Source of the DNA: Actinomycetota bacterium
Lineage (GTDB): Bacteria; Actinomycetota; Thermoleophilia; Solirubrobacterales; 70-9
NCBI GenBank assembly: GCA_018268695.1
Contig: JAFDWD010001117.1
Span: forward strand, 1 to 7,996
DNA length: 7,996 nucleotides
Reading direction: 5' to 3'
In this document: piece by piece, positions 1 through 6,587 of the stretch
Layout: each line of letters starts with the position of its first letter
Numbering within the stretch: position 1 is the stretch's first letter
Made by a program: the position numbers and the translations under genes
The notes under the pieces: generated by a model
What the model saw: only the letters and a program-made list of their open reading frames with translations
Database searches by the model: none
Told to the model about the DNA's origin: nothing

Positions 1-890
1 AGGCGCGAGCGCACCAGCACCGGCTTGCCCTCGCCGTGGACGACCGCGTTCTCCAGCAGGTTGGCGAACGCGCGCTCGAGCTGGGTCGGATCGGCGCGCA
101 GGGGCGGCAGGTCGTCGTCGAGAGAGAGGCGCACATGCTCACCGTACGGACCGATCGATTCTCGTGCCGCCGCGAGCAGGTCCCCGACCTCGACCGGCTC
201 GCGGTGCGGCTCGGCCTTGCCCGATTCGAGGCGGGAGACGTCGAGCAGGTTCTCGACCAGCCGCGAGAGCCGCTGCCCCTCGTCGACCACCGCCTCGGAG
301 AGCTCGTGGCGCTCCTCGGCGGTCACGCTCGGTGAGTCGAGCGCGGCGCCCGCGGCGATGATCGCGGTCAGCGGCGTCCGCAGATCGTGGGACACCGCGC
401 GCAGCAGCGAGGTCTTCAGCTCGTCGGAGCGCCGCACCGCGTCCGCCTCGATCGCCTCTTCGCGCATCCGGTCGCGCTCGGCCGCCAGCGCCGCCGCCTC
501 GCGCAGGGCCCGGTCGGCCTCCTCGCGCCCCCGCTCGGCCTCGGCCGCGCGCGCCCGCGCCAGCTCGGCGAGGGTGCCGCCGGCGACCGCGACGATGATG
601 AAGACGACGAGCGCGACGATGTCGTGCTGGGCGTTGATCGTGAAGGTGCGCAGCGGCGGCAGGAAGAAGAAGTTGAAGGCGAGCGCGCTCGCCACCGCGG
701 TGCCGATCCCCAGCCAGAGGCCCCACACCGTCGCGATCAGCAGCACGCCCGGGATGAAGATGATGCCGAGCGAGACCGGCTCGGCGATCGATTCGAGCGC
801 CGCCACCACCCCGGTCCCGATCGCGACGACGACGATCGCGGCGAGGAGGCCGAGCCCGGTGGAAGGCGATCTGGCGGAGAGCCGAAACAC
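1..890 (-). CDS. KdpD-like (DUF4118) sensor histidine kinase, partial
   Basis: Membrane sensor kinase that autophosphorylates on His and passes the phosphate to a response regulator. About 297 residues are visible; the C-terminal end, including the G-boxes of the ATPase domain, lies beyond the left edge. Residues 11-108 are hydrophobic with 3-4 membrane spans and contain FNFFFLPPLRTFTI (73-86), a hallmark of the DUF4118 membrane domain of KdpD. A charged Ala/Glu/Arg-rich probable coiled coil follows (108-155), then the HisKA domain with H-box SHDLRTPLTAI (phospho-acceptor His168), and the ATPase N-box LLENAVVHG (Asn281). The N-terminal KdpD nucleotide-binding and Usp domains of full-length KdpD are absent. 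The GTG at 890 was chosen because an in-frame TAG lies 9 bases upstream (900-902) and no ATG or TTG lies between; no clear Shine-Dalgarno is visible. It follows the ABC permease by 15 bases, so it is probably its operon partner. DUF4118 kinases usually pair with OmpR-type regulators, which would be expected further left. The family call is firm; the stimulus is unknown. Confidence 0.93.
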   Translation of the reverse strand, partial: MFRLSARSPSTGLGLLAAIVVVAIGTGVVAALESIAEPVSLGIIFIPGVLLIATVWGLWLGIGTAVASALAFNFFFLPPLRTFTINAQHDIVALVVFIIVAVAGGTLAELARARAAEAERGREEADRALREAAALAAERDRMREEAIEADAVRRSDELKTSLLRAVSHDLRTPLTAIIAAGAALDSPSVTAEERHELSEAVVDEGQRLSRLVENLLDVSRLESGKAEPHREPVEVGDLLAAARESIGPYGEHVRLSLDDDLPPLRADPTQLERAFANLLENAVVHGEGKPVLVRSR

Positions 891-905
891 GCGCAGAGGC
901 TAGCC

Positions 906-3455
906 CTACTCGTACTGCAGCGATTCGAGCACGTCCAGCCGCGACGCCCGCCGGGCGGGGATGATCGCGGCGACCACCCCGAGCAGGGCGGCGACGACCA
1001 GGATCCCGATTAAGGTGCCGATCGGGTAGCTGAGCGTGAAGCCTTCCTGCTTCAGCGGCTGGGCGATCAGGGCGGCGAAGACGACGCCGATGATCAGGCC
1101 GAGGATCGCCCCGATCAGCGCCGTGATCACCGCCTCGTAGCGGATCATCGTCCGCACCTGACGCCGCGACATGCCGATCGCGCGGAGCATGCCGAGCTCC
1201 CGCGTGCGCTCGTACACCGAGAGGCCGAGCGTGTTGACCACGCCGATCAGGGAGATGATCACCGCCAGCCCGAGCAGCAGGTAGAAGAGCTGCACGACCT
1301 GGTCGATCTGCGCTTCGCGTTCTTCGCGCAGTTCGCCCTGGTTCAGCACTTCGGCCGTCGGGAATGCCCGTTCCGCGCCGAGCGTGAGGATCGCCTGCAC
1401 TTTTTCGGCGTCGGCGCCGGGTTCGAGGATGACGAAGTCCGTGGTGTCCTGGCGCTGCCCGAAGGTGTCCCCCATCACCTTCTGGGTGACGAGGACGTCA
1501 CCGAAGATCCCCGCCTTCGATTCGAACTCGCCGGCGACGCGGAGCTTCGCGTGGGCCTCCGACTGGCTCAACAGTTCGAAGGCGTCGCCGACCTTCAGGC
1601 CCTGTTCGTTGGCGAAGTCGTCGGAGACGATCGCTTCGCCGTCACGGAGGTTCCGCAGCTTCTCCGGCCCGCCTTTCAGCCATTCGATTTCCACGCCTTC
1701 TTCGATGTTCGGGCTCGGGCCGTTGACTTTTACGGTGCTGCCGGGCCCGACGACCTTCGCTTCGACGCCGCGAATCGTCGCGACCGACTTCACGCCGGGG
1801 ACTTTTTCGGCGGCGCGGGCGGCGCCGGCCGGGATCGGCGAGAAGCCGTCGGAGTTCTCGATCACGAGGCCGCCGGAGAAGTTTTCTTCGATGATCTGGC
1901 CGACCGAGCTCTTCAGTCCTGAGGCGAAGACGGTGACGAAGGTGACCAGTGCCAGCGAGATCATCAGCGCCGCCGCGGTGACCGCCGTGCGCCCCGGGTT
2001 GCGCTTCGAGTTCTCGCGGGCCAGGCGGCCGGTAAGGCCGCGGATCCACTCCAGCGGGCGACCCGCGATGTCGGCGAGCGGACGCACGAGGCTCGGGCTG
2101 AAGAGCGAGATGGCGACGACGACCGCGATCCCGCCGCCGCCGATCTTCGCGGCGCGGCCACTGATCCCGCCGCCGCCCGCCAGGCCGACGACGACGAAGA
2201 CGACCCCGATCGCCGCCAACAGCGCCGCGATGGCGACGAAGACGACCCGCCGTCGGCGGCTGACGATCGGCGTGAAGCCGTGGAGGGCGGCGATCGGCGG
2301 CACCCGGGTGGAGCGCCAGGCAGGCACCAGCGCGGAGAGGAAGGTGACCACGAAAGCGACGAGGAAGGAGACGATCACGGTGCGGCTCTCCAGCACCAGG
2401 CCGGTGCTCGGGAGATCGGCGCCGATCGCCGCGAACACCGCCCGCAGGCCGAACGCGATGACGAAGCCGCCGGCGATTCCGACGATCCCGCCGATCAGCC
2501 CGATCGCCCCCGCTTCCAGCAGCACCGAGCCGAGGATCTGGCGGCGCGAGGCGCCGAGCGTGCGCAGCACGCCGAACTCCGAGACCCGCTGGGCGACGGT
2601 GATCGAGAAAGTGTTGAAGATGATGAACGCGCCGACCAGCACGGCGACGTAGCCGAAGACGAGCAGGATCGTCTGCAGGAAGCCGAGGCTGTCGCGGATC
2701 TGTTCGGAGCTGCGGTCGGCATTTTCCTTCGCCGTCTCCACCCGCGCCGAGAGCGGCAGCACTTTTTCGATCCTCTGTTTCAGCGTCGTCTCGCTGACCC
2801 CGGATTCGGCAGCGACCGAGATCTGGTCGAAGCGCCCACGCTTGTGGGTGAGCGCCTGGGCGACCGGCAGCGTCACCTGGGCGATCGAGGCGCCGCCGAA
2901 GGACGCCTGTCCGAGCTGCGTCAGCCCGACCAGCTTGAACGGGACCACTTTCCCGGCGCCGACGATCTTCAGCGTGTCGCCGATCTGGAGCCCTGCCGAT
3001 TCGGCGGCCGACTTGTCGAGCGACGCTTCGCCGGGCCCCCGCGGCTTCTTCCCTTCCACGTAGGTGAGCGCCTCGAGGCCTTCGGGGAGGGTCGAGGAGA
3101 TGAACTTCGGCGCGAATTTCGTCCCGATCGCCTGGTTTTCTTCGTCGAAGAAGCCGCCCGGGGTGAAGATCGCGCCGGCCGCTTCCTTCACCCCCGCCAC
3201 GCCCTGCACCTTCGCCAGATAGGACTTCGGCACCGTCGCGATTTCGCCGCTCTGCTGTTCGACCGGGTTCTGCGCGGTGATCACCACCGAGGTCCCCTGC
3301 AGGGACTCGGTGAAGATTTCGTCGAAGGCGGCGAAGATCGTGTCGGTGAGGACGTAGGACCCGGCGATGAAGGCGACGCCGAGGATCACCGCGAGCGAGG
3401 TCGCGAACGCGCGCACCTTGCGCGCCCAGAGGCTCTTGAGCGAGAGCCGGAACAT
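906..3455 (-). CDS. ABC transporter permease with two FtsX modules (MacB/LolC-like)
   Basis: Integral membrane subunit of a type VII (MacB/FtsX/LolCDE-like) ABC system; such proteins usually perform mechanotransmission or move lipids, peptides or lipoproteins at the envelope rather than import solutes. It has 849 residues. A first transmembrane helix (about 18-40) is followed by an extracytoplasmic MacB-type domain (about 41-258) and an FtsX module with helices near 262-284, 315-340 and 358-380. Two central hydrophobic stretches (403-425, 438-455) lead to a helix at about 490-512, a second extracytoplasmic domain (about 513-715), and a second FtsX module (718-742, 770-797, 810-834). The modules are recognisable repeats: SEFGVLRTLGASRRQI (292-307) matches RELGMLRAIGMSRRQV (752-767). 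About ten helices in a single chain means one protein can act as both halves of the permease. The ATG at 3455 gives the expected short cytoplasmic N-terminus, with a purine-rich AAGGGGGA upstream at slightly long spacing. The ATPase gene ends 20 bases upstream. The reading frame closes with TAG-GGC-TAG. Substrate unknown. Confidence 0.95.
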   Translation of the reverse strand: MFRLSLKSLWARKVRAFATSLAVILGVAFIAGSYVLTDTIFAAFDEIFTESLQGTSVVITAQNPVEQQSGEIATVPKSYLAKVQGVAGVKEAAGAIFTPGGFFDEENQAIGTKFAPKFISSTLPEGLEALTYVEGKKPRGPGEASLDKSAAESAGLQIGDTLKIVGAGKVVPFKLVGLTQLGQASFGGASIAQVTLPVAQALTHKRGRFDQISVAAESGVSETTLKQRIEKVLPLSARVETAKENADRSSEQIRDSLGFLQTILLVFGYVAVLVGAFIIFNTFSITVAQRVSEFGVLRTLGASRRQILGSVLLEAGAIGLIGGIVGIAGGFVIAFGLRAVFAAIGADLPSTGLVLESRTVIVSFLVAFVVTFLSALVPAWRSTRVPPIAALHGFTPIVSRRRRVVFVAIAALLAAIGVVFVVVGLAGGGGISGRAAKIGGGGIAVVVAISLFSPSLVRPLADIAGRPLEWIRGLTGRLARENSKRNPGRTAVTAAALMISLALVTFVTVFASGLKSSVGQIIEENFSGGLVIENSDGFSPIPAGAARAAEKVPGVKSVATIRGVEAKVVGPGSTVKVNGPSPNIEEGVEIEWLKGGPEKLRNLRDGEAIVSDDFANEQGLKVGDAFELLSQSEAHAKLRVAGEFESKAGIFGDVLVTQKVMGDTFGQRQDTTDFVILEPGADAEKVQAILTLGAERAFPTAEVLNQGELREEREAQIDQVVQLFYLLLGLAVIISLIGVVNTLGLSVYERTRELGMLRAIGMSRRQVRTMIRYEAVITALIGAILGLIIGVVFAALIAQPLKQEGFTLSYPIGTLIGILVVAALLGVVAAIIPARRASRLDVLESLQYE

Positions 3456-3475
3456 GGACCGCCGCGTCCCCCTTC

Positions 3476-4210
3476 CTAGTCGAGCTGCTTCAACAGCTCG
3501 ATCACGTCGTCGGCCCCACCGGGCGCGCCGTCCTGGACGACCTTGCCGTCGCGCAGCGTGATCAGCCGATCGGCGTGCGCGGCGGCCACCGGGTCATGGG
3601 TCACCATCACCACCGTCTGGCGGAACTCGTCGACCGCCCGGCGCAGCAGGTCGAGCACGTCGGCGCTCGCCTTCGAGTCGAGGTTGCCGGTCGGCTCGTC
3701 GGCGAACACCACGGCCGGTTTCGACACCAGCGCCCGCGCCACCGCGACCCGCTGCTGCTGGCCCCCGGAAAGCTCGCTCGGCCGGTGCGTGCGCCGCTCC
3801 TCCAACCCCACCGTGCGGATCAGCTGGTCGACCCACTCTTTGTCCGGTTTGCGCCCGGCGATCGACAACGGCAGCACCAGATTCTCTTCCGCCGTCAGCA
3901 CCGGCAGCAGGTTGAAGAACTGGAACACGAAGCCGAGCTTGTCCCGCCGCAACTTCGTCAGCTCCCCGTCATCGAGATGGGTGATGTCGACCCCGTCGAG
4001 CGTCACCGTCCCCGAGGTCGGCGTGTCCAGCCCCGCAAGGATGTGCATCAGCGTCGACTTCCCCGAGCCCGACGGACCCATGATCGCGGTGAAGCGATCC
4101 CGCTCGAACGCGGTGCTCACCCCGTCGAGCGCGACGACCTCCGTCTCGCCCGAGCCATAGACCTTCCGCAGCTCGGAGGCGACTACGACCTGTGCGTCGA
4201 GGGCGGCCAC
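3476..4210 (-). CDS. ABC transporter ATP-binding protein (LolD/MacB type)
   Basis: Cytoplasmic ATPase that powers the adjacent FtsX-type permease. With the GTG start at 4210 it has 244 residues, normal for LolD/MacB/BceA ATPases. Visible motifs are Walker A GPSGSGKST (45-53, Lys51), the Q-loop at Gln97 in the family-typical context GFVFQFFNLLP, signature LSGGQQQR (147-154), Walker B VVFADEPTGNLDS (167-179, catalytic Glu172) and the H-loop His205 in VTHD. The FVFQFFNLLP and ADEPTGNLDS strings are characteristic of this subfamily. The frame stays open upstream to 4753, but that stretch lies antisense to the HAD phosphatase gene, has low-complexity Ser/Thr/Arg/Pro composition and no ABC homology, so the start must be close to 4210. 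The exact start is uncertain: AGGGG sits only one base before the GTG, and an upstream GTG near 4276 would add about 22 residues. First large gene of the operon, 20 bases before the permease. Confidence 0.95.
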   Translation of the reverse strand: MAALDAQVVVASELRKVYGSGETEVVALDGVSTAFERDRFTAIMGPSGSGKSTLMHILAGLDTPTSGTVTLDGVDITHLDDGELTKLRRDKLGFVFQFFNLLPVLTAEENLVLPLSIAGRKPDKEWVDQLIRTVGLEERRTHRPSELSGGQQQRVAVARALVSKPAVVFADEPTGNLDSKASADVLDLLRRAVDEFRQTVVMVTHDPVAAAHADRLITLRDGKVVQDGAPGGADDVIELLKQLD

Positions 4211-4238
4211 GCCCCTGCACGGTACCGGGCGGCGCCTC

Positions 4239-4328
4239 TCACTCGTCGAAGACTTCTTCTTTGACGAAGTGGGCACGGAAAGCGGGGCCGGTGACCTCTT
4301 CCGCTGAGATGACGAGAGCACGGCGCAT
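4239..4328 (-). CDS. candidate 29-codon small ORF upstream of the ABC operon
   Basis: An ATG at 4328 opens a 29-codon frame ending with TGA at 4239, 28 bases before the ATPase start. The peptide begins MRRALVISAEEV and ends FVKEEVFDE, with mixed hydrophobic and acidic character unlike the Arg/Ser/Pro-rich shadow frames of this GC-rich DNA, and most of its third positions are C or G. A -10-like TATTGT (4343-4338) ends 9 bases before the ATG, so a transcript could start at or just before the ATG, making a nearly leaderless message. No Shine-Dalgarno is visible. The same frame continues upstream antisense to the HAD gene with no plausible protein content, so only this tail is proposed. It could be a leader peptide, an independent micro-protein, or chance. 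I recognise no family. Confidence 0.25.
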   Translation of the reverse strand: MRRALVISAEEVTGPAFRAHFVKEEVFDE

Positions 4329-4337
4329 CGCTTGCGA

Positions 4338-4347
4338 ACAATACGCT
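4338..4347. promoter_or_regulatory. overlapping divergent -10-like elements (ACAATACGCT)
   Basis: In the 145-base region between the ABC ATPase and the HAD gene, one 10-base stretch reads TATTGT on the minus strand (4343-4338) and TACGCT on the plus strand (4342-4347). The plus element ends 8 bases before the GTG of the HAD gene, and the minus element ends 9 bases before the ATG of the small ORF, so both could drive near-leaderless transcripts. I see no good -35 hexamer at 16-18 bases for either direction; a TTGACG at 4261-4266 is too far from the plus -10. Promoter function is inferred from position and similarity to the consensus. Confidence 0.3.
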
Positions 4348-4355
4348 GGACGGCC

Positions 4356-5159
4356 GTGCCTGCCATCGATGATTTTGACGGTTTCTTGATCGACCTCGAC
4401 GGGGTCGTGTGGACCGGGCGCGAGCCGGTGCCGGGGTCGCCCGAGGCGCTGGCGACGATGCTGGCGGCGGGCAAGGAGGTCGTCTTCGTCACCAACAACC
4501 CGACCAAACGGCCGACGGAGTACGCCGAGCGGCTGCAAGGGATGGGTGTGGAGGTCGGACCGGAGCGGATCGTCACGGCCGGGATCACCACGGCGCGGCT
4601 GGCCGCCCAGGCCGCCGGGCCGGATGGCGCGGCGCTGGTGCTCGGCTTCGAGCCGCTCCGCGAACTGGTTGCCGGCGAAGGCCTGCGGCTGGTCGACTTC
4701 GAGGAGCCGACCGAGGCCGACGTGGTCGTCGTCTCCGGCTGGCGCGAATTCACCTACATGAGCCTTCTGGGCGCCAAGCAGGCACTCGATGCCGGCGCCG
4801 CGCTGGTCGCCACCAGCCACGACGCGACGATGCCGATGCCCGGCGGCGAGTGGCCGGGGACGGGCGCGATCCTCGCCGCGGTCGAGGTCTGCTCGGGCAA
4901 GGTGGCCGAGATCGCCGGCAAGCCGGAGCGCCACCTCTTCGACCTCGCCCTCTCCCGCATCCCCGACGCCAAGCGCGTCGCGATGATCGGCGACCGCCTC
5001 TCCTCCGACATCGCCGGCGGCCACGCCGCCGGCCTCTCGACGATCCTCGTCCTCAGCGGCACCAGCGGCCATGCCGGCTCGGGCGGCTCCGAGGACCCCG
5101 CGACCGCGACGGTAAAGCCGGACCTGACCGTCGCGAACCTCGCCGCCCTGGTCGCCTGA
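4356..5159 (+). CDS. HAD-IIA family phosphatase (NagD-like)
   Basis: Predicted cytoplasmic haloacid dehalogenase-type phosphatase of subfamily IIA, which includes NagD, 4-nitrophenylphosphatase and phosphoglycolate phosphatase-like enzymes acting on small phosphate esters. The protein has 267 residues, normal for the family. Motif I is FLIDLDGVVW with nucleophile Asp13 and acid/base Asp15; motif II is VVFVTNNPT (Thr46); motif III lysine is Lys189 in the GKPE sequence; motif IV is MIGDRLSSDI (Asp213, Asp218). The roughly 140 residues between motifs II and III form the C2A-type cap that sets substrate choice, so the substrate cannot be read from sequence. The GTG at 4356 was chosen because motif I then begins about 10 residues in, as in relatives; a TTG at 4332 would add eight residues. 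No Shine-Dalgarno is evident, consistent with a leaderless or short-leader transcript. It diverges from the ABC operon and converges with the thioesterase gene, leaving 9 bases between stops. Confidence 0.93.
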   Translation: MPAIDDFDGFLIDLDGVVWTGREPVPGSPEALATMLAAGKEVVFVTNNPTKRPTEYAERLQGMGVEVGPERIVTAGITTARLAAQAAGPDGAALVLGFEPLRELVAGEGLRLVDFEEPTEADVVVVSGWREFTYMSLLGAKQALDAGAALVATSHDATMPMPGGEWPGTGAILAAVEVCSGKVAEIAGKPERHLFDLALSRIPDAKRVAMIGDRLSSDIAGGHAAGLSTILVLSGTSGHAGSGGSEDPATATVKPDLTVANLAALVA

Positions 5160-5187
5160 GCGGCTTCCTCAGCGCGCGGCGACCAGG
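5147..5187. terminator. stem-loop across convergent gene ends (candidate bidirectional terminator)
   Basis: CCTGGTCGCC (5147-5156) pairs perfectly with GGCGACCAGG (5178-5187), ten base pairs. TGAG (5157-5160) can stack on it by pairing with CTCA (5168-5171), leaving a 7-base loop and a 6-base bulge on the right. The structure spans both stop codons, TGA of the HAD gene at 5157-5159 and TGA of the thioesterase gene at 5171-5169. No T-run follows on either strand, so intrinsic termination is not assured; Rho-dependent termination or 3'-end protection is equally possible. Confidence 0.45.
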
Positions 5188-5948
5188 AGGGTCTGGAGGG
5201 CGCGACCGAGGCGGCCGCGCTCGTCGTAGAGCACCGACTCGGCGGTGGCGTTGCCGCGCTCGCGCGGCAGGGTGACGGCGTCGACGCAGACCCATTCCCC
5301 CTCGGGGAGGCGCTCCAGTTGGACGGTGAGGTCGACGTTGACGAAGAGGAAGTGGCGGAAGTCGACCGCGGCGCTGATGCCGTTGCCGACGTCGGCGGCG
5401 ATCAGGGTGCGCTGTAGCGGCGTGGGATCCTCGCCCTCGATCAGCGGGTGGCGCATGCGCAGCCAGCCGGTCGCCGGGCCCAGCTCGGTGAACGCCCCGG
5501 TGGAGAAGCGCAGCTCCATCGCCGAGTGGTAGCCGACGTCGTGGCCGCTCGGCAGAAAGGTGCTCGGTCCGGGCTCACCGGGCAGGGACGGGCCCGGCGG
5601 GATCGCCACCGCCTCGGCGGGTAGGTCGACCGGCGCCGTGCGCAGGCGCCAGGCGCGCGCCAGCATCAGCGGCTCGCCGCCGACCCGCAGCTCGGCCTCG
5701 AGCATCTGCACCCGCCGCCCCGGCCGCACGATCCGCGCCTCCACCTCGACCGGCCCGATCGGGATCGAGCGGAGGATCTCGAAGGTGATCCGGCAGACCT
5801 GGAAGTCCTCGGCTTCCGGCAGCAGGTCGAGCTCACGGCCGAGCAGCGCGGCGGGAGGCCCGGCATGCTGCGCCCCGGGATCCCAGGGACCGCGGGTCAG
5901 CTCAGTCGCCAGGTACCCCTTGCCGTCGGGCTCGTAGAAGGCGGCCAC
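5169..5948 (-). CDS. acyl-CoA thioesterase-like protein (tandem hotdog)
   Basis: Predicted cytoplasmic thioesterase of the TesB-like double-hotdog type (4HBT_3 N- and C-terminal domains), expected to hydrolyse acyl-CoA thioesters; the substrate is not known. The protein has 259 residues, usual for this family. The first hotdog covers about residues 10-105, with GPWDPGAQHAGPPAALLGRE (20-39) matching the helix and substrate-pocket region. A Pro/Gly-rich linker (about 107-135) leads to the second hotdog (about 140-258), which includes AADVGNGISAAVDF (184-197), where these proteins usually carry the catalytic-site Asp, and VNVDLTVQLERLPEGEWV (203-220). The start is GTG at 5948 with a GGATGG Shine-Dalgarno-like stretch nearby; an ATG at 5956 is out of frame. 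It lies 20 bases downstream of the CAP-protein gene on the same strand and is probably cotranscribed with it, although no functional link is evident. Confidence 0.88.
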   Translation of the reverse strand: MAAFYEPDGKGYLATELTRGPWDPGAQHAGPPAALLGRELDLLPEAEDFQVCRITFEILRSIPIGPVEVEARIVRPGRRVQMLEAELRVGGEPLMLARAWRLRTAPVDLPAEAVAIPPGPSLPGEPGPSTFLPSGHDVGYHSAMELRFSTGAFTELGPATGWLRMRHPLIEGEDPTPLQRTLIAADVGNGISAAVDFRHFLFVNVDLTVQLERLPEGEWVCVDAVTLPRERGNATAESVLYDERGRLGRALQTLLVAAR

Positions 5949-5968
5949 GCCGCCATCCTAGGCGGACG

Positions 5969-6565
5969 TCAGCACTTGTGGCTGCCGAAGTCCTGGGTCC
6001 AGACCGCGGCTTCTTCGTAGCCTTCGACCTGGCCGACCCGCACCCCGATGCCGATTTCGCGGTAGGGCCCGAGGATGTTTTCGTGGTGCTCGGGCGATTC
6101 GAGCCAGGACGTGAAGATCGAGCCGACGGTCGCGTAGCTGCCGGTCCCCCAGGCGATGTTCTCGGCCGCCCGCCAGCAGCCCTTCAGATACCCGAACTTC
6201 TGGATCCAGAATTGGAAGGGACGGCCGCACGCTTCGTGGCTGAATTCGTCGCAACCGAGGATGTCGGCCGACTTCTGTTCGGCGGCGCGGCCGAGCCGGC
6301 CGTTCCAGCTCAGCGGCGCCATGCCGTGGGAGGCGCGGGCGAAGTTGGTCATGCAGAGCATCACCGCCTCCTGTTCGCCGGCGGACATGCCGGCCTGGGT
6401 CTGCCCCGGGCAGACCGAAACGGGCGCGACTTCTTCGGCGCTGAAGACGAGGGACTGCTGCGTCCGCGGCCCCTTCTTGATCCCACGGGCGCCGGCGGCG
6501 CCGGCGAAGACCATCGCGCCGACCGCGATGGCCGCGAGAATCAGGCATGAGAAGCGTAGGCGCAT
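5969..6565 (-). CDS. secreted CAP/SCP-domain protein (YkwD-like), cysteine-rich
   Basis: A 198-residue exported protein with a CAP (SCP/PR-1-like) domain; bacterial members are extracytoplasmic and their activity is mostly unknown. A Sec signal peptide is clear: MRLR, a hydrophobic core (about 6-22), and probable cleavage after AGAAGA (residue 26). The CAP domain spans about 62-195: helix 1 with the NFARASHGMAPLSWNGRLGRAA stretch (74-95), the SHE motif (His110), ENIAWG (Glu135), SPEHHENIL (His160/His161) and IGIGVR (171-176). These His/Glu residues match the conserved CAP cavity. The mature part has six cysteines (52, 71, 105, 113, 130, 198), enough for three disulfides, which is unlike plain YkwD; Cys198 is the last residue. 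The ATG at 6565 is required to include the signal peptide; TAGGG lies directly before it, too close for an ideal ribosome site. The gene diverges from msrB and precedes the thioesterase gene by 20 bases. Confidence 0.93.
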   Translation of the reverse strand: MRLRFSCLILAAIAVGAMVFAGAAGARGIKKGPRTQQSLVFSAEEVAPVSVCPGQTQAGMSAGEQEAVMLCMTNFARASHGMAPLSWNGRLGRAAEQKSADILGCDEFSHEACGRPFQFWIQKFGYLKGCWRAAENIAWGTGSYATVGSIFTSWLESPEHHENILGPYREIGIGVRVGQVEGYEEAAVWTQDFGSHKC

Positions 6566-6573
6566 CCCTACTT

Positions 6574-6587
6574 ACGTCGGTCGACGT
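6574..6587. promoter_or_regulatory. short inverted repeat in the CAP/msrB divergent region (candidate operator)
   Basis: ACGTCG-GT-CGACGT forms perfect 6-base arms around a 2-base centre. It begins 8 bases upstream of the CAP-protein ATG and lies about 60 bases upstream of the msrB ATG, within the only non-coding stretch between the two divergent genes. A dimeric regulator could bind here and, by position, would block the CAP gene most directly. No matching site is seen elsewhere in the window and no regulator is adjacent. A 12-base match in GC-rich DNA could be chance. Confidence 0.3.

Noticed and set aside
25..1013. Two long plus-strand open frames over the kinase and permease end.
   Set aside because: Their proteins are low-complexity Ser/Arg or Arg/Asp/Gly sequence; the minus strand reads as a clear DUF4118-HisKA kinase.
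1396..2775. Three copies of ACTTTTTCG within the permease gene, suggesting a repeated motif or slippery site.
   Set aside because: Each encodes Glu-Lys-Val (GAA-AAA-GT) in frame in a different part of the protein; codon choice explains it and no frameshift product is indicated.
888..3455. Both the permease and kinase genes begin with nearly the same DNA (TGTTYCGGCTCTC) and the peptide FRLS.
   Set aside because: Only about 13 bases match and similarity stops at once; most likely coincidence rather than duplication.
2280..3479. A 399-codon plus-strand open frame opposite the permease.
   Set aside because: Rich in Arg, Asp, Glu and Gly with no recognisable fold; it mirrors the codon structure of the real permease on the other strand.
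4261..4266. TTGACG as a -35 element for the HAD gene.
   Set aside because: No -10-like hexamer lies 16-18 bases downstream; the only plausible -10 (4342-4347) is far too distant.
4211..4753. A 181-codon upstream extension of the ABC ATPase frame.
   Set aside because: It lies antisense to the HAD phosphatase gene, is Ser/Thr/Arg/Pro-rich low complexity, and the ATPase domain starts right after 4210 at the normal family length.
4329..5072. Long minus-strand open frame antisense to the HAD gene, running into the small ORF.
   Set aside because: Composition is the Arg/Gly/Ala/Asp repeat type typical of GC-rich shadow frames; the plus strand has all HAD motifs.
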